Origin: Anaspis maculata | Taxonomy: Eukaryota > Arthropoda > Insecta > Coleoptera > Scraptiidae | Length of the DNA: 64,000 nt | NCBI GenBank assembly: GCA_949128115.1 | Contig: OX421963.1 | Location: 3,100,001-3,164,000 of the forward strand | Direction of reading: 5' to 3' | Part shown: positions 24,457 through 36,500 of the stretch, one piece after another | Layout: each line of letters opens with the position of its first letter | Numbering within the stretch: the first letter of the stretch is position 1 | The notes under the pieces: generated by a model | The model's input: only the letters and a program-made list of their open reading frames with translations | What the model was told of the DNA's origin: nothing | The model's database searches: none | Program-made: the position numbers and the translations under genes

Positions 24457-25867
24457 TCACTTCGCAGCATGAATCAACATATGACGTGTCAAATTTGACT
24501 TTCGTTTAGCTTGGTACGAACAATGGTTGCACGAAAACCAGTTGATGTTCACATTCGTAGCGTGTTGCAACATGTGCTGTGTCAAATGTCTTCTTTGTTT
24601 AGCTCGGTACGAACAATGGCTGCATTGGAACCAGTTGATCTCTTCATTCGCAGCATGGCTCAGCATGTGTTTTTTCAACGATGACTTATGTTTAGCTCGA
24701 TACGAACAACGGTCGCACTGGTACCAGGTGATTTCTTCTTCCGCAACATGTTTCAACATGTGTTTTGTCAAATTTGACTTGTGTTTCGATTGATACGAAC
24801 AATGGTTGCACTGGAACCAGCTGGTTTCTTCACTCGCAGCGTGTTTCAACATGTGCGTTTTCAATGTAAACTTTTGCTTAGCTCGGTATGAACAACGGTT
24901 ACACTGGAACCAGACGATATCTTCATTTGCAGCATGTTTCAACATATGAACTGTCAAACATGACTTAACTTTAGCTCGATACGGACAAAAACTACACGGA
25001 AACCAGTTGATTTCTTCATCTGCAGCATGTTGTAACATGTGCTTTTTCAATGATGAATTGCGCTTAGTTCGATACGAACAATGGTCGCACTGAAACCAGC
25101 TGATTTCTTCATTCGCAGCGTGTTTCAACATGTGCTGGGTCAATCTGGACTTTTGCTTAGCTCGGTACGAACAATGGTTGCACTGGAACCATCTGATTTC
25201 TTTATTCGCAGAGTGTTTCAACATGTGCCGTGTCAATCTGGACTTCTGTTTAATTCGATACGAACAATGATTGCATCGGAACAAGTCCATTTTTTTATTT
25301 GAATCATGCGCCGACATATTTGATTCCCTTAAACCATCACCTTTGATGGTGCTTCTCGCAACAGCCCTATTCAAACCTGGCGAATCCATGCCTTGGCCCT
25401 CTTCTGCGGTTCCTTGTGGCTCCCCTGTCGGCCTTTTTCCACACAAATGGTGATGTTTCAAAAGACATAAGCTCGAATCCGATTTATAACTGCAGAAGTC
25501 ACACGGATATCTTACTATTTCTTCACAAAACGTCCCACTTTTATCGCTTCCGGACCCCAGATTATGTATTTCTCTACAATGTTCGTACAATTCGCAATGA
25601 TAGTAGCTTTTGTAGTTGCAGCGCATGCAAGAGAACCATTCCGGTGCGACAATGGTCCGGTACAGTTCGGCCGAATAAACATTATTGTGATTCCTCTGGA
25701 TGTGGTGGTTGAGCTGAAAGACGGATTCAGTCCGATGCGGACATTGCGAACAGTTGTACATGTAAACTGTTTGGGGTAGTTCTAACCTAAAATAGCACAG
25801 AAATAGGACTTGATATATTAAAATTAAAAACTATTCAAGGTATTATTCACCATAAACCAACTTACAT
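24457..25867 (-). CDS. C2H2 zinc-finger protein B with split start codon
   Basis: Predicted CDS is 25867-25866 joined to 25786-24457, 443 residues. The ATG would again be divided AT/G by an intron, here 79 bp (GTAAGT to TAG), at the same position as in gene A. Fingers: MYNCSQCPHR, WFSCMRCNYK and YPCDFCSYK at the N-terminus, then a GEPQGTAEEGQG spacer, then nine regular fingers (C-x2-C-x12-H-x3-H) ending LTRHMLIHAAK. Linkers are A-x-x-E-E-I-x-W. All visible Cys/His ligands are intact, so this copy looks functional. Likely nuclear DNA-binding; target unknown. It ends at a TGA inside an older, longer array. Confidence 0.85.
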
Positions 25868-26104
25868 TTTGTGAGGATTAAGCGGTGGCTGTCTACAACA
25901 AATTCAGATGTGACTTTAGAGAGGCATCTTCCTGTTTGTAGGAGATGGCAAGGCTGTGTCTTGTGCTGCGAGTGCTGCCACCTATGTACCTATAACGGAG
26001 CGTTCATGTCCGTTGTGGTTCATGTGCATGGTTTAAAGTGAAATACCTCAAATTTTCCCTTGAAATCTCGCCAAAAATAAACTTTATGCTTCAACTGGTT
26101 TATC
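25868..26104. other. Upstream region of zinc-finger gene B
   Basis: This is probable 5' untranslated and promoter sequence of gene B. The CACAAAAT just before the donor is also present upstream of gene A. Confidence 0.35.
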
Positions 26105-26610
26105 AATAGGCTACTTCGTTTGGGCAGGTGCGCATGCGCATGCTTGAAGGCTCCAAACTTTGGAAACTTTCGTACACCTGTCAGTTGAATGGCAACGCTG
26201 CATGCTCTGTCTAGCCGTCTGACCAACTACTGGTTCCTGGCTGTCACTTTTACACATACCTTAAATCGAGCCTTAAATGCATCTTTTCGTAGCCTCTTTT
26301 ACTTCCTTCTTGGTTCAGCCATTTTCAACAAGTTGTCAGAGAAGTTGTGTTCTTTCGTCAAAACATGAGCAAATGAAATGTAGGTCAGGTAGAAACGAGA
26401 AGTGTGATCATAATTCTCACAAGTGACAGTTGGCGCCGATGTCTTGTTGTTTTGAGCGCTGTTGCCATTTTAGTTGTTCCTGAATTTCCACAAATGATCA
26501 TTGAACTTAATTTCAATGAAATATTTCCTTTGAATATGAAAAATGGTAGGTATCTAACATTCAACCAGATTATTCATGGAATTTTAGGTGAACTACAATA
26601 TTTTTTAGTG
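26105..26610. repeat. 0.5-kb block, copy 1
   Basis: Runs from AATAGGCTACTTCGTTTGGG to ACTACAATATTTTTTAGTG and is repeated in the same orientation at 28685-29304. The two copies bracket the ~280-bp tandem repeat. No intact gene is present. Confidence 0.9.
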
Positions 26611-26689
26611 TAGCCCACAGAGGAGCGTGATCCACATAGGACCCAAAAATTTGGTCGCACGGACAATTCGTCGCGCGGACAAAATCTTT

Positions 26690-28684
26690 TTTGCCTTTTG
26701 CCTCAACTTTAATAGCCCCTATTGTGCTTTCTTGTTGCTTTTAGAGCTCCAGTGAGTCTTCTTATGCTTTCTTGTATAATTTAGAGCCCTGATGGGCACC
26801 ACTGTATGTATAGTTTTGTGAATTTCGGAGATTTAGTAAGCCTCCTTCCAGTTTTTGTTTAGAACTGTAAGGTGCCCTCTTACATTTTTCCTCGCTTTCA
26901 GAACTTTGGTGAGCCTCATTTGAATTTTTTCGTGCTGGTGGGAGCTCTACTAGACCCTCTTGTTTAGTAAATGTCGTTTGAAACCCTGCTGACCCCCTTT
27001 GCCGAATCCCAGTGATTCACATTTTGCGTTTTTGTGGCGTTCGAAGCCCTATTGGATCCTTTTCTTTCTTCACTGTCATCTGTTACCCTGCCAAACCCCT
27101 CTTAGGTCCTCTTTTGTCTAAATTTGTCGTTTGGAGCTTTAAAAAGACTGTTTTCAAGCTGTCAGAATTCAATGAGCCCCCTTTAGCCTTCTTATGGTAT
27201 TCAGAGCCCATTGGACACCCTTGTACCTTATTGGGTTGCTAGTAGCCCTATTGAATTCCCTTACTCCTCCAATGTTGTTAAGAGCTCTATTGAGTCCCCT
27301 TGCATTTTTCTATGGTTTTCGGCGATTTAATAAGCAGCCCTGTGCCTTCATATGCTATTCGAAGCTCTGTCGGCCCCCTTGTGACCCCATCCGTTGTTTG
27401 GAGATCCATTAAGCTCCCTCATGTTCAATGGCTTCCAGACTTTCATTAGCCCCTATTTTGCCCTCTTATGTTATCAGGAGCCCCATTGGCCCCCTTTCCA
27501 ACGCCTTATTGCGTTGTTAGAAGCCATACTGGGCCTTTTTGTTTTGTTATTGTTTTTTGAAGCCCTTGAAAGCCCTCTTCCATTTTTTCGTGGCTTCGAG
27601 AACTATAGTTGCAACTTTGTGGTGCCTTCATCTGTTATTCGGAGCACTAGCAGGCTCCCTCATGTTCTCATCTGTCGTTTGGAACTCTAATGAGCTCCCT
27701 TGTGTTTTTTATGGCTTTTAGGATTGAAGTAGGCCTTATTTTGCCGTATCTTGTGTTATTCAGAGTCTCAGTGCCCTCCTTGTGCCTTATTCCGTTGTAA
27801 AAAGGAAGGCCTAATGACCCCATTGCTTCGTAAATGTCTTTTGGAGCCCTGCTGAGCTCCTTTTCATTGTTTCCGGAACTTTCAAAGCTTAAGTAAGCAG
27901 TCATTTGCCTTCACGTCTTAGTCCGATCCCCATAGGGCCCCCTTTCTGTCTTCATCTGTCGATTCGAGCTCTGATAAGCTCCTTTATGGTTTCTAACGCT
28001 TACAGGATTTCATTAGGCCCCATTTTACTTTTCTGTGTTATCCAGAGCTCCACTAAGTCCCCTTGTACCTTACTGCATTGTCAAAGCCTAGCTGGGCCCC
28101 CTTGTTTCGTGAATGTTTTTTGAAGCCATACTGATCAAGCCTTAATAATTTTTCTGTGGCTCCCAGAGGTTTAGTAAGCAACGTTGTGGATAATTGATTG
28201 AGCATCCTTGTGCCTTTCTATGGTATTTCGAGCCCTTTCGGGCTTCCTTGTGTCCTCATCTGTCGTTTACTCGGTCGTTTATTATTAGAGTTCTGAGATG
28301 AGCTCCTGCCTTCTTGTGTAATTTTGAGCCTCATTGGCCCCCTTGTGCCTTATCCGGTTGTTAGAAGCCCTACTGAGCCCTTTTATCTTGTAAATGTCTA
28401 TTGAAGCTCTGTTCAGCCTCCTTGCATTTTTCCCGAAGCTTCCAAATCTCTTGTAACCAACCACGTTGGGCGATTTAATAAGCAACCTCAACCTTGTGCC
28501 TTATTCATTCGGAGCACTATTGGGACCCTTGTGTCCTCCCCTGGCGTTTGGAACTCTGATAAGCTCTTCTATGCTTTCTAATGGCTTGCAGATTTTTAGT
28601 AGGCACTATTTTGTCTTCTTCTGTTATCTAGAACCCCATTGGCCCCCATGCCTGATTCCGTTGTTAGTTATACAAGCTATGCTG
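26690..28684. repeat. Degenerate ~280-bp tandem repeat
   Basis: A recurring TTGTTAGAAGCC-type anchor occurs near 27233, 27513, 27792, 28075, 28352 and 28660, giving a period close to 280 bp. Each unit is itself built of diverged ~55-bp subunits containing GAGCCCCATTGG and CCTTGTGCCTT motifs. The many short frames are repeat by-products. Confidence 0.8.
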
Positions 28685-29304
28685 AATAGGCTACTTCGTT
28701 TGGGCAGGTGCGTATGCTTGAAGGCTCAAAATTTTGAAAACTTTCGTACACCTGTCAGTTGAATGGAAACGCTGCATGCTCTGTCTAGCCGCCTGACCAA
28801 CAACTGGTTCCTGACTGTCACTTTTATACATACCAACATACCGTAAATGCATCTCTTCGTAGCTTCTTTGAACTTCCTTCTCGGTACAGCCATTTTCAAC
28901 AGGTTCTCTTCTTTCGTCAAAACATGAGAAAATGAAATTTAGGTCAGGTAGAAACGAGAAGTGTGATCACAATTGTCACAAGTGACAGTTGGCGCCGCTG
29001 TCTTGTTGTTTTGAGCGCTGTTGCCATTTTCGTTGTTCCTGAACTTCCACAAATGATCATTTAACTTATGGTGCTATTCTGTAAAAAATAACATTCCATA
29101 AACGCTCTGTTATGTAAAAATCCGTGTCGGCCATTGGCTGTTGCCTAGATAATAACAACGTAACAGAGCCTTTATGGAATGTAATTTTTTAGAGAATCGC
29201 ACCATTAATTTCAACGAAACATTCCCTTTGAATATAAAAAATGATATCTAACATTCAACCAAATCATTTGTGGAATTTTAGGGGCACTACAATATTTTTT
29301 AGTG
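28685..29304. repeat. 0.5-kb block, copy 2, with MITE insertion
   Basis: A direct repeat of 26105-26610, lengthened mainly by a MITE at 29069-29204. Copy 1 provides the empty site for that insertion. Confidence 0.9.
29069..29204. mobile_element. 136-bp MITE with TTA duplication
   Basis: The ends TGGTGCTATTCT and AGAATCGCACCA continue into arms of about 44 bp (ACATTCCATAAA core). TTA flanks both sides (29066-29068 and 29205-29207), and the uninterrupted copy at 26105-26610 has a single TTA. PIF/Harbinger-like by target. Confidence 0.9.
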
Positions 29305-29384
29305 TTAATTTTCAATATCGGTGTACGAAACTATGAAATTCGCGCCAGACATGCGCACTCAAAAAAACCGAAACGAAGGGACCT

Positions 29385-29690
29385 AATTGCTGAGCCTCAT
29401 TGTCTCGCAAATGTCTTTTGAAGTCCAGTTGAACCCCTTGCATTTTTTTGACGCTTCCAAATCTCTAGTAAGCAACCGCGGTGGGCAATTTAATGAGCAA
29501 CCTTGTGACTTCGTGTGATATTTGGAGCCCCATCGAACCTCTTCGTGTCCTCATCTGTCGTTTGTAGCGATAATGAGCCTCCCTATGCTTTTTTATGATT
29601 TTCAGTGCTCCAGTAGACCCATTTACCCTTTTTGTCTTATCTAGAGCCCTAATTGTGCCTAATTAGGTATGTTGTTAGAAGTCTTGCCAT
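29385..29690. repeat. Continuation of the ~280-bp tandem repeat
   Basis: After the second 0.5-kb block the same motifs resume for about one unit (GTCTTTTGAAGTCC, CTCATCTGTCGTTTG, TTGTTAGAAGTC). Confidence 0.7.
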
Positions 29691-32224
29691 GTTTCGCTAT
29701 TTGCTCCCAGTTTCGTTCGCCTTAGGCAACCCCCACATCCTGGGGATCTCGCTTGTTGCCTTCTTATCCCAGATCCCATTTTGCTTGACTCAAACAGCCC
29801 CCATACCTCGGGACCTCGCCTCCTGTGTTTTCATAACACCAATATTGAGAGCACTCACATTTTCTCACCTCACCAGCATTCTTCTGTATTTTACAATAAA
29901 CATAATAGTCTATTTAATTTATTGTTTTATTACAAAAAATCATTATTGGGGGCTCCAAATGTGTCGAGAGCTCTCACACTACCCACTTTCTATTATTGTA
30001 ATAGATACCTACTTAGAAATACAAAATGGGGGGTAAAAAAATTACACGAATTACGATAGAAGGGATTCTATCGGAGAATTTTGGAACGGCCTTAACCCTA
30101 TGTCAAAATCATGTCAAAATCATTATTTTTCCTGACGTTTGTTGGTTACTTGGTCGTTGTCGTATCCATGGAGGTTAAAAGTAACCTCCATGGTCGTAAC
30201 CATGGTAAAATACGAGCTTTCCAGCACCTGTGCCAGCACGAAATGGGCCGAACGGCTAATCCGTCTGCTGTTTATGAATATGCTCCCGGGATTCGCCGCG
30301 AAACCGTATCCCGGATCATTGTGGAATTTGTTGGAGGACTGAAGGAAGATTCAAGACTAATAGTCGGAGCCATATAAAGCACCATTGATCGCCCACAAAT
30401 TCAGTATTATTGAATTAGAAGTGATCGAGACCGATAGAGGCGAGTAGGCGTGTAGTAGAAGTAGGTAATTGTTGGCGTGTGTATTTATTGTAGTACGCAG
30501 TGATAAACAGTGTGTGTTTTAAAACGATCGTCTCAATTATAAACAAACCCGTACCTACGCGAAATACGTAACATTATTATTATTATTACCGTACAGATTC
30601 ACTTAACGCCCAAAGCTCGGCCTTAAGCGAGCTGACCGAAGAGCTGACGCTTGTGTGATTTGCAAACAAGAAAGGAACATACCGATGGTCTCGCCGTCAT
30701 TGGTGTCGCCATTGTTGGTAGTGTCTAGATCTCATATACCCTTCCAATCCTATGCCATTAGTTCAAGGACCCCATAGGAGGCCCGATTCTGCAGGTTCCG
30801 TTCGTCGTTCATTCATTTCGTCTTCAGATTTCTTGGTGAATGGTTGAACGGAGGCGTGAGATAACGATAACACAGTATAAGTACCTAGGTATGTGACGTT
30901 TCATTCTTCAGGTTTAATTTATAATAAAATAGTCTATTTTAATTAAAAATATTATTTATCCATATGAGTGTTAACCAGATAAATGGTGTTGAGGCCTCGC
31001 CAGACGTGTGGCGGAGCGGAGGCTATTTATGGCCGCTTTTTTTTTCGTGATAATTTTTGTTTTTTCATTTTTTTTTCCTAGTTTTCTAGCAAAGTTCACC
31101 TGAATCTTCCATATATTCCGAACGGTTAAACCTACCGAGTTCGTTCTCTCGTTAATCGAATAATATTTCTTACTGCTCGATATTGACGGCATTTGCTTGA
31201 AGACGATCGGTCAAATGAAAACAATATCTTCAAGGACGGAGTTGAATTGGTGAAATCAGCCGTTGCGAAATCAACTGCTACGGCGGGCTTATTCCTTGAC
31301 AGAAATTTATCATTTAGGTCTCTTCGGAAAGCTACAAGGATGTCCTTTGGTTTGAGCCCATTGGCATTTTTTATTTTTTTTTTCTTCAAATGGATGTAAC
31401 CTCGGATGTAACTATGGCAACTATGGATTTTGTGATGCAAGAGATGGTTACTAATGCATTATTTGAGTCACCCTGTGTTAGTACCTACATGTGATCTGTA
31501 TCGTCGTCACCTACCTTCTTACGGTTACGGCCGACCCCAAAGAAGTCTAGACGATAATAACCAGGATGTAGCACCATTAGGGGTCGGGGAGGTCAAATTC
31601 CTTAATGTGACGGTGAAAAGTTGACCATGGTTGATAAGTGACCACTTTGACACACCTTTCGTTGTCACCCTGTATATACAGTATCCGGTCATAATTCCCC
31701 CGGCCCGACACAGCGCCCTGTAGCCCAATAAATGTCCTTTCAGGCATGATCTAGTTTTTCACAATCGGTTCGTTTTTCTCCGAGATACACTCACTCAAAG
31801 TGAAAAGAAATTTTGGGGTGGACCACTTCATCTGTTGATGTGTTTATTTAATTATTTTTTAGAAAATGATGAACCATTCTTTTGAAGAATGAAATTTTTG
31901 GGGTCGTAAGAAAAATGGTGTACACAACTCGAACTCGTTGGAAAGTGTATTTCTTGTTTACTCGTGGGGTTTCCGCACTCGTGTGAAATATATCACTTTC
32001 CACACTATAGTTATGTAATAAACTATTCCTCTTTTGTTGTTTTTCTGCCATAAACATTCTAGTGGCATTTCTGTTGTTTGCCTTTATTTTACCCACCATT
32101 CCAAAATTGTTGATCTACTATTTTTGTTGTGTGCCATACTGTAGAAGCCACCTTAAGTTTTTGTTTTGTTTTACACCGTCACAGATTCACCTACCGTGAT
32201 CGAGAGGCTTCCCAACCGTTTACA
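29691..32224. other. Region upstream of UMPS without a confirmed gene
   Basis: No protein gene is supported. Bases 30166-30193 form a CCATGGAGGTTA hairpin with a 4-nt loop. Around 30229-30571 a segment with CCATATAAAGC and a terminal CGTAACA could be a solo LTR, but no second copy or target duplication is seen. A fragment at 29320-29384 recurs at 35510-35582. The last few hundred bases should contain the UMPS promoter; no clear TATA box can be assigned. Confidence 0.35.
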
Positions 32225-33475
32225 ATGGAAAGTAGGCTCAAAGAATTCGCCGTGGAATTATTCCAAATCGAGGCGATCAAGTTTGAGGAAATTAAAACTA
32301 AAATTGGGATAAGCACGCCCGTTTATTGCGACCTGAGGCTAATCGTCAGCTACCCAAAGTTGCTGGTAAGTTTTTATTTTTTTTCTCATCAACATCAACG
32401 AAATTATATGGCTCATATACAAAAGATATCTCAAAAATATCGTATTTTGAGTTCAGAGCGAAATACAGTTGATTCAAAAGTGTCCGACCACCTTGAAGGT
32501 ATGTTGAATCAAGAAGTGGTAGAGTACTGGAAAATTGTTAAAAAAATTCTGTCTTGCAATTTTGAAGTAATAGAGGGACAAAGAAGGTTGGTCTTTGGAG
32601 TTGGAGCCATTTTATTTTCAGACCCTCTCTATCGTAAGCAGAAATTGAGTGCACAGCCACTAAATGATAATTTTTACTGATAAGTCTGTCACACACAGTT
32701 CCACAAAATCACTCTGAATATCGGAAATAGGGGGGAAGTCCCACCCTTTCATTCCCCATAACTTCAAAAATTACCGTCATTAATTTTTTTGAATATTTGT
32801 TTCGTGTTTCTGAGTGGATTCCATAATTATACCTACCTACCGCTCAGTCGGAATGCGATGCGATATACTATTGAGACACCCTATAATGAGTGTATTGAAA
32901 ATTATCAATGATTTTAGGGAAATATGCTTATTGTTTGAGCTCAACTTGCATGAGTGAAGATTTGTCAAAAATTGAGTCTAAAATTATCTAGAGCATCCAT
33001 TTTAAAATTGATCATTCATAACTGATCTCCATAAGTGGCAGTTAGTGAAATTTCACTGGTTGTGTACGTTAGTCACGTTACAAAACCGCTCTTTTATTTC
33101 AAATGGCCCAGTAAAATTTTACCGACCCATTGGAATATTACAGAGAAGACTGGAATCCTGTAAAATTTTATTGGATGTGAACGTTGAAAGTCAAACTTGT
33201 CAAAAAACACTCAGGTCACATTTCTTCTCCGTCCAATCAGTATAACGTTTGAAGTCGCTTTCTTGCATTAACTTGCATTGAATATCTGTTTTTTGTTATA
33301 CTTATTTTGAGTAGTAGTTTTTTATTTTACTTAATTGCATATTTGTTTTATATTTGTAATTTATTAATTGGTGTTACGTATTGTTCATTTCTTTGTTATT
33401 GAATTGTTTATATTTTTTGAGTTTTGGGGTTGAGTGGAATAGCTCTGGCTAAACTTCGCCCTATAAATAAAGGCC

Positions 33476-33511
<36 letters not shown>

Positions 33512-36500
33512 GTTACAGAATAGCTTCAATAATCCAGTGGCCTGGTGGAAGTTTACTGGCCCGTTTAAACGTTACGGAAACGGAATAGACCCTATTTACG
33601 CCTGACCCAAGTTCCATTAGCATGAAAAACTTATTATCGAGTTTACCTCGGAATTTACTGAATCGTTTTCTGCACTTAAACTGCTATTAAGTGCGTTTAA
33701 TGTTTCATTAGTGTCCATTGATAGGCCAGTATTTGTTATCTACCTACCTGGGCAGATTTGTTGGCCCAGTATTTAGGGACATGGCAATGCACGCTATTAT
33801 CAGTCCAGTTTAGATACAGGCCCATGGTTTTGACAAGAGAATAATTTAAAGGTAATCAGCGTCATGCGCCATTAAAAAGGTCTGTTTCTAACTTACACCG
33901 GAGCAGACGATGTCTAGCAACAACCAATCAGACAGCTCTATTTTCTGCTCTAAGCGCTTCAGAGTAAGTTAGAGCAGGACAAAGAAACAGACCTATTCAG
34001 TACATGGTCATCGTGAATGTAACCGCGAAAAAAATTCAAACTTGGATATTCATTTAACGGATGGACCAATTTTTTTAAATTTTTTTCTGGGCGGATATTA
34101 CTTTGAATAACGTTTTCAATGACTTTATGAAGGGATCGCTTTGAAAAATAAAATTTATGCAAGGACCCTCTTATTCTCTTCAATATTGGAGTTATCGTCA
34201 TCAAAAGTTTTGAAACAAGATCATTTTTGCTACAGCTTGAAAATGCGCCTGAAGTCATTGTGTCGCGAGTGGTGGGGAGAATAGAGCATATCCTTCAAAT
34301 TTTGTCAAACCTGCGCGTCTCAAAGTTGACGCTAAAAACTGTAATTTGATCGTCTTACCTCCGGTTCCACCAAACTTCCATCAACGAATTAAATTTATCA
34401 CTCTCATAGTAGTTGTAGTAGTTGGCTGGTGCATAGCAACTATCAGCGTATCAGCATGGCACACCGCTCCAGTTGACATGAGACTCGACTGCAGCAACGC
34501 GAAGCGGAGTCAAAATTTGGATGGGTCGGCCCCTCGGTCGGCCCCCACTCAGTGCTGAACAAGCTGACAAATTCCCCTCGGATTGCCTTGGGCAAGCTCT
34601 CCTAGTATTACTTCTGCAACCGGCAATGTGCGAAGATATTCTCCAGCTCAGGTGGGAGCCGAGCTGGTCAAGAACGGACCAGCGCAGGCACCGGGTATCG
34701 ATATACCGTATGATCAAGAACTTTCCTCCTCTAGGCAGGCTGTGGTCTGGTCGTTGGCAGGCAAACGAGGCTGATTTTGGCCAGGCCACAGCCTGCCTAG
34801 AGGAGGAAAGTTTTTGATCATACGGTACCTGCACCTGCGTTGGAAGTGTGGCCAAATCCCGCCGAACCGTGCGCTCATCAGCCCCAGTATCAGACCGGCC
34901 ATCAAGCAACCGAGCATCACATTGCGGCTTGGCGAGTCCGACTGGTCTGGGGAGGTGGTGCCCAAAAGCGAAACTCACGTGCCAGATGGAGCTGTGTTCT
35001 CGATTCCCCGCAATAAATCCAGAAATGCCAGTAATAAGAACATAACTTTCTGACACCTCGTCTGACACAGTGAAAGATTAATCACTTTTCTTCAACTGGA
35101 GCAAAGGTTTACAGGGTTTTCCAGGAATAATTATAAGAAAAAACCATTGACACCTCAATTTGATACCTTATTTCATTACATGACTGCCGGTGGAGTTGGT
35201 ATTGGAAAATTCGGCTCCGTAAAAGAGATACAGCTCTTCAAAGTCAAACTTTTTCATTGGTTTTCAATAAATAATCATTCATAAAGGGGTTGAAGTATCC
35301 GGCTGTAATTTGACAGAGATTTGCTCTGAACAATTAGGTATCTACTTGACAGTCGAATTTTATTAAAATCCAACCTGTGGTTCTACAGTCTGGCGAGGCC
35401 TAAGGAGTCGTGAAAAGGTCGAATTTTGAATTAAAAAAAAAACTTGATTAGGGGGTCATGAGATATCTAGGCTAGGGTTCTTCTTTTGGTTATTTCTCCA
35501 TTTTTTCAATTTCGTTGTACGAAATTATGAAATTTGCGCCACACATGCGCACTAAGAAAAATGCCAATCGAAACGACCTATTGAAGTTGTTCGATAGCAC
35601 GATACGTACATTACGAACATACACAGTGGTTGATCAACGGAACCTCGGCGAGATATCACTTTGTGCGATAGATTTAGAATCTTTTTATGTAATTGATTTA
35701 CAAATAATAATATTAGCGACTGTTGACAAATAATACGGAGTCCCACCCCAGGGCGTTCCCATATGGCAATGCTTGACAACAGTAACGAGTGGCTTCCTCT
35801 TCCACCTCGTATGGCGGCTTATCACAGAACTTTGTATGTCGCCGGCCACAGTCCACCACTCCACTGTAGTTGAATAATTTGAACGACACGACGACAGAAA
35901 CTCGTGTCGCGGGAATGATATGGAGGGAGGTAGGGAAGTACAGGCAGATCGAATCCCATTGGCCAGCGACAATGTCGCCGGCGACATACGAAGTTCTGTA
36001 AAGCCGCCAGTACATTGCTCCAACAGTCTACTGTTTCTGTTTGTTGTCATGCATTGCCAAGGCAACGCTTTGAGCTAGGCCAGCCTGCTACGTCACACTA
36101 ATTGAGCGTATGGTGCATAGGCACCCACTACGACTATGACTTCTGATGAATATGTTTTATTTAACAGGAGACTCTGGCAGATCTTTTGACCGGAAAGTTC
36201 CCGTCTTTTGACCAAGTCGACGTCATTTGCGGCGTGCCGTACACCGCCCTGCCCATAGCCACGGTGGTATCGGTGAAGAATGGCATTCCAATGGTCATGA
36301 GACGGAAGGAAGCCAAAGGCTACGGCACCAACAAAATGATCGAAGGCAAATTTGCCGCGGGCAACAAGTGCTTGATCGTCGAGGATGTGGTCACTTCGGG
36401 CAGTTCGATTCTGGAAACGGTCAAGGATCTGACCGCCGCGGGCATGAAGTGCAGCGAGGCCGTTGTCCTGGTCAATCGTCAGCAGGGCGGCGAGAAGATC

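Noticed and set aside
19688..25302. Plus-strand frames rich in ARYEQWLHWNQL
   Set aside because: They are the antisense of the zinc-finger arrays.
26690..28684. Proline/leucine-rich frames in the 280-bp repeat as genes
   Set aside because: They recur with the repeat period, and no domain or splice structure supports them.
32129..32680. Continuous 183-codon frame over UMPS exon 1
   Set aside because: Family homology stops at residue 47 at a GTAAGT donor; the rest is intron read-through.
35685..36065. 126-codon minus-strand frame in UMPS intron 1
   Set aside because: It spans an inverted-repeat element and has no recognisable domain.
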